From JAUWBF01 sp043815125 (GTDB lineage: Bacteria > Verrucomicrobiota > Verrucomicrobiia > Opitutales > Opitutaceae), in contig JBDRJH010000294.1 in the NCBI GenBank assembly GCA_043815125.1, forward strand, positions 1 to 64,000: a DNA stretch of 64,000 nt, written 5' to 3'. Position numbers and translations under genes: made by a program. Below, in pieces: positions 16,202-24,458 of this stretch. The notes under the pieces were generated by a model, which ran no database searches, was not told where the DNA came from, and saw nothing but the letters and a program-made list of their open reading frames with translations. Numbering within the stretch: position 1 is the stretch's first letter; every line of letters begins with the position of its first letter.

Positions 16202-17236
16202 GTGGCTAATCAGCTCTCCATCGCCCGGCACCTAGGCATCACGCAGGCCGCGGTTTCCATGGCGTTGAGCAACCATCCTCGCATCTCGGAGGCGATGCGG
16301 AAACGTGTCCGCGAAGCGGCCGAAGAGCTTGGTTACCGTCCCAATCCCTACGTGACCACGCTCATGTCGCGCATACGGGAAGGGCGTCTTCCGGAAGACC
16401 ATGGCACGATCGCGATCCTGGTCGACGAGGTGTCGGTGAAGGCCTGGCTGGACTGGCACCGGGAAACCTATTCGGCGAACCATGCCGGCTTTCAGAAGGA
16501 GGCGGCCCTGCATGGTTATCGCACCGAGTGTTTTTGCCTGCGTGCACCGAAGGATTCGCCGGAGGCGATTGATCGTCGATTAAGGGCGCGCGGGATCACC
16601 GGATTGATCCTGGCGTCACCGAGCCATCCGCATCTTTACCCCAAGGTGAATTTCCCCTGGGCAAACTACGCCTGCGCCACCGTCGGCTATACCTGGCTGG
16701 AGCCTGCGGTGGACCGAGTCACGCCCCATCATTTGCACAACATGGTGATGGCCTTCGAGGCGCTGATCCGTCGGGGCTGCCGGCGCATTGGGTTTTGCCA
16801 GCCGCCCCCGTCGCTTTTGCACAAGGTGCCCTCGCACTGGATGGCCGGCTTTCTCATGTCGCAATGGGAGTTCCCGGACCTGCCCAAGCTTGAACCGTAT
16901 GTGGGAACGATTCACGACACGACCGCGGCGTCGTTTCGCACGTGGTTTCGGCGCAGCCGGCCCGACGGCCTAATCACCGTGATCGGCGACGAAGCGCCCC
17001 GTCTGCGAGCCATGCGCATACCGCTGTATTCGGAAGCCGGCAAAGGCGTTCACATCGTTTGCCTGAATCGCCCGCGGCAGTCCCCGTTTCCCGGCGTTGA
17101 CGAGAACAACGAGCTGGTCGGCAGAAAGACCTGCGAGGCGCTGGTCAACCGGCTGATCCACAACCAGCACGGGTTGCCCGAACACCCCAACGAAATACTG
17201 GTTCCGGGCGCGTGGGTTGAGACAGGCCCATGCTAA
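16202..17236 (+). CDS. LacI-family transcriptional regulator of the 1-16 kb operon
   Basis: 344 residues from the GTG at 16202; an in-frame ATG at 16148 is possible but would put the helix-turn-helix unusually far in and run through a perfect palindrome. The N-terminal LacI DNA-binding domain reads LSIARHLGITQAAVSMALSNHPRISE, followed by the hinge helix region ELGYRPNPYVTTLMSRIREG. The rest is the periplasmic-binding-protein-like effector domain (IAILVDEVS, RARGITGLILASPSH, RRGCRRIGFCQPP). It binds operator DNA as a dimer and is released or recruited by a sugar ligand. It is divergent from the LamG/PEP-CTERM operon, the expected arrangement for a local regulator. Confidence 0.88.
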   Translation: MANQLSIARHLGITQAAVSMALSNHPRISEAMRKRVREAAEELGYRPNPYVTTLMSRIREGRLPEDHGTIAILVDEVSVKAWLDWHRETYSANHAGFQKEAALHGYRTECFCLRAPKDSPEAIDRRLRARGITGLILASPSHPHLYPKVNFPWANYACATVGYTWLEPAVDRVTPHHLHNMVMAFEALIRRGCRRIGFCQPPPSLLHKVPSHWMAGFLMSQWEFPDLPKLEPYVGTIHDTTAASFRTWFRRSRPDGLITVIGDEAPRLRAMRIPLYSEAGKGVHIVCLNRPRQSPFPGVDENNELVGRKTCEALVNRLIHNQHGLPEHPNEILVPGAWVETGPC

Positions 17237-17293
17237 GCGCCGGCTTTCTTCGATATTTCACAAGAGTGCGTGAACCTGCGAGTGGCGCTCCGC

Positions 17294-18169
17294 TCATCGC
17301 CCGTGCTTCAACAACTCGCTAGGAGGCACGCCATGCACCGCTTTGAAGCACCGCGAGAAATGATACGGGTCCGCAAACCCCACGCGCTGCGCGGCCTCCT
17401 TCACGCGGCCCTTGCCCTCGACTAAGAACGCCGCGGCCAGGTTCATTTTTCGCCGCAACAAATACTGATACGGACTGGTGTCCTCATACTTCCGAAACAG
17501 ACGGCACACGCTCGACTCCTCCAGGCCGACCGCCGCCGCGATCTCGCGCAGCGTCATCAAGCGCTCCGCCTCCGCGTCTATCAGCGCCTTGCAGCGCAGG
17601 AAATTTGCCTCCGCCGGATCACCCTGCCCCGCCGCGCCCGCCGCCTCCTCTATCTTCAGCAGCAACAACTCGAACAGCTGCGCGCAAATCGCCCGCGTCA
17701 ACGCGCCCGTCCGCTGCCCCTCCCGCACCAGATCCTCGACCACGCTGCGGATCTCCGCGTGCGCCGCCAACTCGCGCACCATGCCTGGCCCCACCCCGGC
17801 TCGCCGCAGCCGCTTGGCCACGTCCGCGCCCGACACGCAGACAAAATACTTCAACATCGGCCGCTCCGCGTCCGTGCGCATCACGCACCGCGTCGTCGGC
17901 GCATAGGCAAACACACTGCCCGCCCGCACCGCCCGCCGCTCGCCATCCAACTCCACCTCGCCCGCGCCGTCGGCGACGTATTCGAGACCAAAATACGCAT
18001 ACGACCGCCGCCGGATCTCGTAGTCCGGATTGCAACGCTCGCGCCCGCCCAACGCCACCTCCAGCCGCGTCACCCCGGTTGCCGACGCGAGATTAAGGAA
18101 AAAATACCGTGTCCCGCTCACTTGCTGAGAAAGCAACGCCCTCGCCGCCGATGTGCCGATTTTATCCAT
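17294..18169 (-). CDS. AraC-family transcriptional regulator with cupin-like sensor
   Basis: 291 residues from the ATG at 18169, which has GGGGA 8 bases upstream; another ATG at 18190 is in frame but its GGAG is too close. The N-terminal half is an AraC-type cupin sensor (VADGAGEVELDGERRAVRAGSVFAYAPTTRCVMRT). The C-terminal 100 residues hold two helix-turn-helix motifs: LREIAAAVGLEESSVCRLFRKYEDTSPYQYLLRRKMNLA and VKEAAQRVGFADPYHFSRCFKAVHGVPPSELL. It is divergent from the fucose-isomerase-like gene at 18282 and is therefore the likely activator of that gene in response to a sugar. Confidence 0.9.
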   Translation of the reverse strand: MDKIGTSAARALLSQQVSGTRYFFLNLASATGVTRLEVALGGRERCNPDYEIRRRSYAYFGLEYVADGAGEVELDGERRAVRAGSVFAYAPTTRCVMRTDAERPMLKYFVCVSGADVAKRLRRAGVGPGMVRELAAHAEIRSVVEDLVREGQRTGALTRAICAQLFELLLLKIEEAAGAAGQGDPAEANFLRCKALIDAEAERLMTLREIAAAVGLEESSVCRLFRKYEDTSPYQYLLRRKMNLAAAFLVEGKGRVKEAAQRVGFADPYHFSRCFKAVHGVPPSELLKHGR

Positions 18170-18210
18170 GCTTGATCCCCGTTTATCCATTCTCCGGACG
18201 ACTCATCGAG

Positions 18211-18216
18211 AGTATA
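18211..18216 (-). promoter_or_regulatory. Possible -10 element for the AraC gene
   Basis: Read on the minus strand the hexamer is TATACT, 41 bases before the preferred ATG at 18169. No convincing -35 hexamer lies at 16-18 bases, so an activator may be needed or the match may be chance. The 112-base divergent gap holds no other clear element. Confidence 0.25.
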
Positions 18217-18281
18217 ATCACCACCCTACCCAAACCTCGGTAAAACGCCGATTATCTCTAGCCCCTCGTTTTTCCCTCACC

Positions 18282-19910
18282 ATGCCCAAACCCGCCAAAA
18301 ACACCGTCGTCCTCATCGCCAACGGCGACCTGCGTCACTCCGCCAACGCCGTCTGCTGGGCCGCCCAGCAGGAAATGGAAAAGACCCTCACCGCCGCCGT
18401 CGCCAAGCTCGGCCACAAGCTCGTCCGCGCCCACGGCTACAAGGCCGACGTGAAGCACGGCTTCATCTCCTCGCAAAAGGAGGGCATGGAGGTCTTTGCC
18501 GGCATCAACCCCGACGCCCCCATCATCGTCGCCGAGGCCGTCTGGCAATACTCGCACCACATCCTCCACGGCCTCATCTCGCATCGCGGCCCCATCCTCA
18601 CCGTCGCCAACTGGTCCGGCACCTGGCCCGGCCTCGTCGGCATGCTCAATCTCAACGGCGGCCTCACCAAGGCCGGCGTCAAATACTCCACGCTCTGGAG
18701 CGACAACTTCGATGACGCCTACTTCCTCGGCAAGCTCGCCGACTGGCTCAAGACCGGCGTCGCCAAGCACAAGGTCAGCCACGTCAAACCGCTCGCCAAA
18801 ACGACCGTCCCCGCCAAGGCCAAGGCCCTCGCCAAGAAACTCGCCGACGAGCTCCGCGTCAAAAAGTCCATCATGGGCGTCTTCGACGAAGGCTGCATGG
18901 GCATGTATAACGCCATCATCCCCGACGAACTCCTCTTCCAGACGGGAGTTTACAAAGAGCGACTCTCCCAGTCCGCCCTCTATTACGGTGCGACCCAGGT
19001 CTCCGACGAGGACGCGCAGGCCGTGTTCAAGTGGTATAAAAAGGCCGGCCTCAAATTCCACTTCGGCACCGACGAAGCCACCGAGCTCACCGAGGCGCAG
19101 GTTCTCTGGCAGTGCAAGACCTACGTCGCCGCCGTGCGCATCGCCGACGAATTCGGCTGCGAGACCATCGGCATCCAATACCAGCAGGGCCTTAAGGACC
19201 TCCTGCCCGCCTCCGACCTCGTCGAGGGCACGCTCAACAACAGCGACCGCCCCCCGGTCAAGGACGCCAAGGGCAAGGTCATCCGCGCCGGCGAGCCCAT
19301 CCCGCACTTCAACGAAGTCGACGAATGCGCCGGCCTCGACGGCCTCTTCACCTACCGCGTGCACAAGGCCCTCGGCCAGCCCGTCGAGAACACGCTGCAT
19401 GATTTGCGCTGGGGCGATTGGGACCAAAGCGGCACCACCGGCGACTACGTCTGGGTGTTCCTCATCTCCGGCAGCGCCCCGCCCGCGCATCACATCGGCG
19501 GTTGGGCCGGTTCCGACTCGCTGCGCCAGCCCGGCATGTATTTCCGCCTCGGCGGCGGCACCCTCCGCGGCATCGCCAAAAAAGGCGAAATCGTCTGGAG
19601 CCGCGTGTTTGTCGAGAACGGCAAACTCAAGATGGACCTCGGCCGCGCCAAGGTCATCGAGCTCCCGCAAGCCGAGACCGAGCGTCGTTGGAAAGAGACT
19701 ACGGTGCAGTGGCCGATCATGCACGCAGTCACCTACGGCGTGGATCGCGAGGCGATGATGGCCCGCCACAAGAGCAACCACATCCAGGTCGTCTACGCCA
19801 ACTCCGCCAAGGACGCCGACCTCGCGCTCTACACCAAGGCCCAGCTCGCCGCCAACCTCGGCCTCGAAGTCGCCCTCTGCGGCACCAAGGCCAACGGCAG
19901 CGCGTTCTGA
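18282..19910 (+). CDS. L-fucose isomerase-like protein
   Basis: 542 residues from the ATG at 18282 (MPKPAKNTVVLIANGDLR); the frame is open further upstream but that part is not protein-like. It resembles the L-fucose/L-arabinose isomerase family, cytoplasmic Mn-dependent enzymes that turn an aldose into a ketose: SKSI-like MGVFDEGCMGMYNAIIPDELL, the metal-binding region with FNEVDECAGLDGLFTYRVHKAL, and the late HHIGGWAGSDSLRQPGMYFRLGGGTLRG segment. FucI proteins are usually about 590 residues, so this is a shorter relative and its sugar is uncertain. It stands alone, is divergent from an AraC regulator, and is closed by a strong terminator. Confidence 0.75.
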   Translation: MPKPAKNTVVLIANGDLRHSANAVCWAAQQEMEKTLTAAVAKLGHKLVRAHGYKADVKHGFISSQKEGMEVFAGINPDAPIIVAEAVWQYSHHILHGLISHRGPILTVANWSGTWPGLVGMLNLNGGLTKAGVKYSTLWSDNFDDAYFLGKLADWLKTGVAKHKVSHVKPLAKTTVPAKAKALAKKLADELRVKKSIMGVFDEGCMGMYNAIIPDELLFQTGVYKERLSQSALYYGATQVSDEDAQAVFKWYKKAGLKFHFGTDEATELTEAQVLWQCKTYVAAVRIADEFGCETIGIQYQQGLKDLLPASDLVEGTLNNSDRPPVKDAKGKVIRAGEPIPHFNEVDECAGLDGLFTYRVHKALGQPVENTLHDLRWGDWDQSGTTGDYVWVFLISGSAPPAHHIGGWAGSDSLRQPGMYFRLGGGTLRGIAKKGEIVWSRVFVENGKLKMDLGRAKVIELPQAETERRWKETTVQWPIMHAVTYGVDREAMMARHKSNHIQVVYANSAKDADLALYTKAQLAANLGLEVALCGTKANGSAF

Positions 19911-19965
19911 TCCGGTAGGTCGGCCACTGCGCCGGCCGCCTCCGTTCAGCCACCGCCCCCCCAAG

Positions 19966-19994
19966 GCGCGAAGACCCCAGTCTTCGCGCTTTTT
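19966..19994 (+). terminator. Rho-independent terminator of the isomerase gene
   Basis: GCGCGAAGAC (19966-19975), loop CCCA, GTCTTCGCGC (19980-19989) forms a perfect 10-bp stem followed directly by five T (19990-19994). It lies 56 bases after the isomerase stop and before the small two-gene unit. Confidence 0.9.
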
Positions 19995-20045
19995 CGCATC
20001 GGCCCATCATCACCGCACGCAATTGACGACGGAGAAAAACATCCC

Positions 20046-20270
20046 ATGTTTGACGACATGTCCGTTGCCGAAATCAAAGCCGAAAGCCAGAAACTGACCC
20101 CGGCCGAGACGCTGCATCTCGCCGCGTGGTTCAAGGCTTTGTCGCAACGCAACACCCCATCCCGGTTGGGCGAACTTGACTCCATTTTGAATGATATGGA
20201 GCAAGGTCATAAAATGAGCCTCGACGAGGTGCGCAGTCTAATCACGCAACTCGATAAGTCGGGCACTTGA
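20046..20270 (+). CDS. Small protein, antitoxin-like first gene of a pair
   Basis: 74 residues: MFDDMSVAEIKAESQKLTPAETLHLAAWFKAL, then an acidic C-terminal half (LDSILNDMEQGHKMSLDEVRSLITQLDK). A GGAG lies 11 bases before the ATG. The N-terminal S-V-A-E-I-K-x-E-x-x-x-L-T-x-A-E-x-x-x-L pattern is common in small addiction-module antitoxins and orphan relatives. Its stop overlaps the start of the next gene (TGATG), the usual order of antitoxin then toxin. Function is not proven; a plain conserved hypothetical pair is the alternative. Confidence 0.6.
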   Translation: MFDDMSVAEIKAESQKLTPAETLHLAAWFKALSQRNTPSRLGELDSILNDMEQGHKMSLDEVRSLITQLDKSGT

Positions 20271-20527
20271 TGGACGGTTACGATTTCAACCTGTCTTCCA
20301 AGGCCGTTCACACCATCCTTGGAACCTCCCCGCGCTGGAGGCGCCAATCCATGGAGGCAATCGGGCAGTTGGTCGAAAATCCGTTTATCACGGCCGACCT
20401 ACAGGAAACATCCAACGAAGGACGCACTTATCTTACTTTGGTGCGTGAGAACGTCGTTCTCACTTACTGGGTCGATCATGGATCTCGCATCATTCACATC
20501 ATGCTGGTCGAGCTCGTGAAGGAGTGA
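20270..20527 (+). CDS. Small protein, RelE/ParE-like toxin candidate
   Basis: 85 residues from the ATG at 20270, whose A is the last base of the upstream stop. The sequence has the layout of RelE/ParE-fold toxins: an N-terminal helix pair (RWRRQSMEAIGQLVENPF), a central charged strand (NEGRTYLTLVRENVVLTYWVDHGSRIIHIMLVELVKE) with alternating hydrophobics typical of the C-terminal sheet. RelE-type toxins cleave mRNA on the ribosome and ParE-type poison gyrase; which applies cannot be said. No promoter or operator for the pair is clear. Confidence 0.55.
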   Translation: MDGYDFNLSSKAVHTILGTSPRWRRQSMEAIGQLVENPFITADLQETSNEGRTYLTLVRENVVLTYWVDHGSRIIHIMLVELVKE

Positions 20528-20568
20528 ACGATCAAGGCGCGGCTTTTTTGCTATGAAAGGGTCGGCAC

Positions 20569-21564
20569 CTATTCCCCGACATCGGGCATCAGCTTGGGCT
20601 GGTTCATGTGCCAGGGCATCGGCTGGCGGTTCTTGAGCGCCATCGGCGTAACACCCGCATGGATACGCAGTGCGCGGGAAAACGACGACACGTCTCCGTA
20701 ACCGACCAGGTCCGCGATCTCCTTTATCTTGAGGTCGGTCTTTTTTGTCAGCCAACCCGCCGCGCTCAGCCTCGCCTCGACCAGGCATCGCCGAAAGGTC
20801 ATGCCAAACGTCCGCCGAAACATACGGCTGAAATGCGACTCCGACAACCCCACCAGCGCAGCCACCTTGGGCTGGGTCAGTTCACGCCAGTATCCCTGCC
20901 GCACACTGGCCAACGCCCGGCGCATCACCCCTTCACCCGGATTCTGCTGGTCCAAAAAGTAGTTGGGCACCCGATCCATGCAGATCCGCCCCTTTGCGTC
21001 GCGAACCAGCTGGGCCCCGACCACCGTCTCGCTCACCACCGAGGCCAGCGCCTGCCTCACGTAGTCCGCCGCGAAACGGGCGACGTCGGCGACCTCCCGC
21101 AACCCCTTGGAATCAACCTCCGGCAACGCCTCCATCGCGGCCGCCAGCTTGTCCGCATCCAGCGAAGGATAACGCCCGGCCAGCCGTGACCGTATTCGCG
21201 CGGCGACACCAGTCTCCCCCGGGCGACATTGTCCGACAAAGATCGCCCCGACCAAACGCGTGCCGACCTTGATCGGCACCACCAGATCCGTCACCCCCGC
21301 GTGGCACCGATGCACAAACGGCGCCTGCTGACGCGCCGCCCGCTCGATCCGCCACGACTCCGTCTGCACGCAGCGCTTAAACGCCGCCGGATCGGACTTC
21401 ACCGCCTCGCAATACCCGGAGCAATGCACCCGGCGCGGATAGGGCAGCCGCAACCGGTCGTTCTCCAGCGTGAAGTAGCCCAGATCGTAAATGCACACGC
21501 GCAGCCCGGTGGCCTGTTCCAGCCAATCGAAAAATTTTTCCAGCGAAGAACGCTCCGGAGTCAT
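20569..21564 (-). CDS. AraC-family regulator with PocR sensory domain
   Basis: 331 residues from the ATG at 21564. The N-terminal 170 residues form a PocR-type ligand domain: FFDWLEQATGLRVCIYD, VHCSGYCEAVK, KRCVQTE, FVHRCHAGVTDLVVPI and GAIFVGQCRPGE, with the conserved Cys/His residues of that family. The C-terminal AraC domain holds two helix-turn-helix motifs (LTQPKVAALVGLSESHFSRMFRRTFG and IKEIADLVGYGDVSSFSRALRIHAGVTP). PocR-domain regulators sense small metabolites such as propanediol or sugars. It is divergent from the pseudopilin at 21701 and likely controls it and the downstream beta-helix gene. Confidence 0.88.
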   Translation of the reverse strand: MTPERSSLEKFFDWLEQATGLRVCIYDLGYFTLENDRLRLPYPRRVHCSGYCEAVKSDPAAFKRCVQTESWRIERAARQQAPFVHRCHAGVTDLVVPIKVGTRLVGAIFVGQCRPGETGVAARIRSRLAGRYPSLDADKLAAAMEALPEVDSKGLREVADVARFAADYVRQALASVVSETVVGAQLVRDAKGRICMDRVPNYFLDQQNPGEGVMRRALASVRQGYWRELTQPKVAALVGLSESHFSRMFRRTFGMTFRRCLVEARLSAAGWLTKKTDLKIKEIADLVGYGDVSSFSRALRIHAGVTPMALKNRQPMPWHMNQPKLMPDVGE

Positions 21565-21622
21565 GCCCGTATGTTTGCCCCGCCATGTTCCCGCCGACAA
21601 GCCGCCAATCGGTCCGAAAGCA

Positions 21623-21628
21623 TATAAT
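21623..21628 (+). promoter_or_regulatory. Possible -10 element before the pseudopilin
   Basis: A perfect TATAAT lies 73 bases before the ATG at 21701 in the divergent gap with the AraC gene. No matching -35 hexamer is seen, in line with an AraC-activated promoter. Chance occurrence cannot be excluded. Confidence 0.35.
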
Positions 21629-21700
21629 GCCGGCACAAGAGCATAAAGAGCCATTTACCTCATCCTGCATTTGGAACATACTGACATCGCCCCCACAGCC

Positions 21701-22303
21701 ATGCCCCCGCCCGCCAACACGCCCCGCCACCCCCGAGCGTTCACCCTCGTCGAACTGTTGTCCGTCATCGCGATCATCGGTGTGCTCGCGGCGATTCTCA
21801 TTCCGGTCACCGCTTCGGTGCGGGCCTCCGGCAAGCAGGCGGCCTGCGCCTCGAACCTGCGCCAACTGCACATGGGCACGATGCTTTATTCCCAGGATAA
21901 CAAAAACCTGCTGCCCGCCCTCTACCATGGCACCCCGTGGTATACCGTGCTCAAGGACAACTATCTCTCCGATCCGCGCGCTTTCTTTTGCCCCGCCGCC
22001 GAGCACGACCCCGCCTTCAGCGCCAACTACATTCCCTATGGTTACAACTTCCACATCTCCGGAGGAGTCGGCGTGGCGCCGTCCGTCAACCGCAATCAGC
22101 TCCTTTATCCCCAGTCGATGATCCTGATCGCCGACAGCATCGATACTGCCAACCAGCAGTATTACATCCAGCGCAACGGTGCCAGCATCCGCGCCGGTGC
22201 TCGCCACAAGGGCAAAATCCAACTCGTCCACGTGGACGGCTCCATCGCCCTGGCCGAGCCGGACGATCTCCTAGACAACCGCCATTGGCTGCCCCTGCGC
22301 TGA
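21701..22303 (+). CDS. Prepilin-type protein with H-X9-DG motif
   Basis: 200 residues from the ATG at 21701 (MPPPANTPRHPRA^FTLVELLSVIAIIGVLAAIL). The leader is followed by the type IV pilin cleavage site and a hydrophobic helix. Then come SNLRQLHMGTMLYSQDNKNLLP and a C-terminal RHKGKIQLVHVDGSI, a perfect H-X9-DG signature, ending in DNRHWLPLR. The helix anchors it in the inner membrane until assembled in a pseudopilus-like structure; such proteins occur in many copies in Planctomycetes and Verrucomicrobia, and their role is poorly known. It precedes the beta-helix gene by 31 bases and is probably cotranscribed. Confidence 0.9.
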   Translation: MPPPANTPRHPRAFTLVELLSVIAIIGVLAAILIPVTASVRASGKQAACASNLRQLHMGTMLYSQDNKNLLPALYHGTPWYTVLKDNYLSDPRAFFCPAAEHDPAFSANYIPYGYNFHISGGVGVAPSVNRNQLLYPQSMILIADSIDTANQQYYIQRNGASIRAGARHKGKIQLVHVDGSIALAEPDDLLDNRHWLPLR

Positions 22304-22334
22304 GACCTCCCCCAACCCCTTGCCCTCCCCCTTC

Positions 22335-24452
22335 ATGTTCACCCCCCCCCTGCTTCGCATCTCCATGTTGGCCGTCTGTCTGCCGGGCTCGGCGCTGTTC
22401 GCCGCGACCTATGTCGTCGATCAAAACCACCCGGCGGCCGACGACAGCGGCCCCGGCAACGCCGCCGCGCCATTTCAAACGATCGCCCCGGCCGCCCGCC
22501 TCGCCGGCCCCGGCGACGTCGTCGAGATTTATCCCGGCGTTTACCGCGAGCGCGTCGCTCCCGCGCAAGGCGGCGAACCCGGCGCTCCCGTGACCTATCG
22601 CGGCACCCGGCACGGCGCGGTTGTCATCAAGGGCTCCGACGAATGGAGTCCCGGCTGGAGTCGCGAGCCCGGCGGAGAATCCGTTTACCGCGCGCCGCTT
22701 GACCTCGCGCTGTTCGAAGACTGGCGCCCCGGACGCGATCCGCGCCTCGGGGTCAACCCGTCGCCCTTCCACGAGGAAATCATCCCCTCCAACGGTCAGG
22801 ACAAACTCGCCAAGGCCGACAAACTCGTCGGAACACCGCTCGACGTCCGCGCCCGTCCCGTTGAGCAGGACGCCCTCTGGCGGCCCGTCATCGGACAGAT
22901 CTACGCCGACGGTCGTCCGCTTCAGCAGGCGCTCGGCATCGACGAGCTGCGCGCCCTGCCCGGATCGTTCGCGGTGGATGCCGACGGCCGGAGCCTGCTC
23001 GTTCACCTGCCCGCGCCGTTGACCTCGCCGGACGAAGCCGCCTGGGAAATCACCACCCGCGAGCACATCTTCGCGCCGCAACTCCGCGGCCTCGGCCACA
23101 TCGTCCTGGAGGACCTCGTTTTTGAACACGCCGCCAACCAGGCTCCGTGGCCGAGCGTCGGCGCGGTCAGCGTGCGCAACGGACACGACTGGATCATCCG
23201 GCGCTGCGTCATCCGGCACACCCAGTCGGTCGGTCTGGACATCGGCGGCGAATGGTTCGATGGCACCCGGCTCTTCGGCGACGCGCCCGATTCGTCCGGC
23301 CACCTCGTCGAGGACTGCGTGATCCACGACCACGGGCTGACCGGCATCTACGGCTACGAGGTGCGCGACACCGTCGTGCGCCGCAACGAAATCCACGGGA
23401 ACAACCGCCTCGGCTTTATCCAGGGCTTCAACGCCCGCTGGGAGGAATACGCCGGCATCAAGCTGCTCCACGCCCGCCGCGTTCGCGTCGAGGACAATTT
23501 TGTCCACGACAACCACGCCTTCGGCATCTGGTTCGACAACCAGTGGCAGGGCTCGCGCATCTCCAGAAACCTCGTCGTGGACAACCAGTTCGGCGGCGTC
23601 TTCATCGAGTTTGGCGAAGCCCCCGAGGCTCCGCTGGTGATCGACCACAACATCGTGCTCTTCACCGACGAAGGTTCGGGCATCTACTGCCACGACTCCA
23701 GCGACATCATCGTCGCCCACAATCTGTTGTATCAGAACAAAGACTACGGTCTCTGGACCTGGGCGGTGAGCAACCGCGGCGGGAAAAAAGGCGGGGCCCG
23801 CAACCTCGTCGCCACCGGCAACGTTTTCTACGGCAACGGCGCGGGCAACATCGGCTTCCCCGCCGAGGGCGAATTGAGCGGGGGCAATCGCTCCAACCAC
23901 AATCTCTTTGCCAACAAGACGTGGGCCCGCAGCGCCGACACGCCCACCTTTTCCCTGCACGAAAGCTACTCGCAGCCGGGCGTCAGCCGGGCCGACGTCG
24001 CGCGCCAGCTGGCCGACCGGCTCGCCCAGGCCGGCGGTCCGGATGCCGCCCTGGGCTTTGACCACTGGCGGGCCCAGCCCTCGCGCGCCCTCACCTTTTC
24101 CCAGTGGCAGGTCGCGACCGGCAACGACCGCAGCAGCCTCGTCGGCTCGCTCGACAAGGCGCTCTACCGCCCCGGGCTGCGCCAGCTCGACTTCATTCCC
24201 CACGCCCATTGGCGCGAGGTCCGCGTGCCGCCGATCCCGGGAGTCGACCGCGACTACCTCGGCCGCCCGCTCGCCGCCGACGGGCGCATCTTCCCCGGCC
24301 CCTTCGCCCTCACCGAGGCCGACCTGGAACGTCTGTCACCCTTCACCACCTTCGGCCGCGACCAGGCCGGCAACCTCATCCGCAAGGAAAACAACCTCAA
24401 GGGACGCCAACGCCTCAACCTCTGGCCCAAGCCTCCCGTCGAACAACCCTGA
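22335..24452 (+). CDS. Secreted right-handed beta-helix protein (pectate-lyase fold)
   Basis: 705 residues from the ATG at 22335, with a signal peptide ending near ALFAA. The next segment YVVDQNHPAADDSGPGNAAAPFQTIAPAARLAGPGDVVEIYPGVYRERV is the start of a DUF1565/pectate-lyase-like beta-helix. Middle turns repeat short right-handed strands: HDWIIRRCVIRHTQSVGLDIGG, HLVEDCVIHDHGLTGIYGYEV, RVEDNFVHDNHAFGIWFDNQW and GIYCHDSSDIIVAHNLLYQNKDYG. Proteins of this fold are polysaccharide lyases, hydrolases or epimerases; catalytic residues are not identifiable. A run of nine C (22342-22350) sits at codons 3-6. It is followed 6 bases later by a lipoprotein gene. Confidence 0.8.
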   Translation: MFTPPLLRISMLAVCLPGSALFAATYVVDQNHPAADDSGPGNAAAPFQTIAPAARLAGPGDVVEIYPGVYRERVAPAQGGEPGAPVTYRGTRHGAVVIKGSDEWSPGWSREPGGESVYRAPLDLALFEDWRPGRDPRLGVNPSPFHEEIIPSNGQDKLAKADKLVGTPLDVRARPVEQDALWRPVIGQIYADGRPLQQALGIDELRALPGSFAVDADGRSLLVHLPAPLTSPDEAAWEITTREHIFAPQLRGLGHIVLEDLVFEHAANQAPWPSVGAVSVRNGHDWIIRRCVIRHTQSVGLDIGGEWFDGTRLFGDAPDSSGHLVEDCVIHDHGLTGIYGYEVRDTVVRRNEIHGNNRLGFIQGFNARWEEYAGIKLLHARRVRVEDNFVHDNHAFGIWFDNQWQGSRISRNLVVDNQFGGVFIEFGEAPEAPLVIDHNIVLFTDEGSGIYCHDSSDIIVAHNLLYQNKDYGLWTWAVSNRGGKKGGARNLVATGNVFYGNGAGNIGFPAEGELSGGNRSNHNLFANKTWARSADTPTFSLHESYSQPGVSRADVARQLADRLAQAGGPDAALGFDHWRAQPSRALTFSQWQVATGNDRSSLVGSLDKALYRPGLRQLDFIPHAHWREVRVPPIPGVDRDYLGRPLAADGRIFPGPFALTEADLERLSPFTTFGRDQAGNLIRKENNLKGRQRLNLWPKPPVEQP

Positions 24453-24458
24453 GAGCCC

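Noticed and set aside
18258..19964. 568-codon minus-strand open frame opposite the isomerase-like gene
   Set aside because: It would run across the terminator at 19966 region and has low-complexity composition; the plus frame has the isomerase motifs.
22086..24209. 707-codon minus-strand open frame opposite the beta-helix gene
   Set aside because: Antisense to a protein with signal peptide and helix repeats; no motif of its own.
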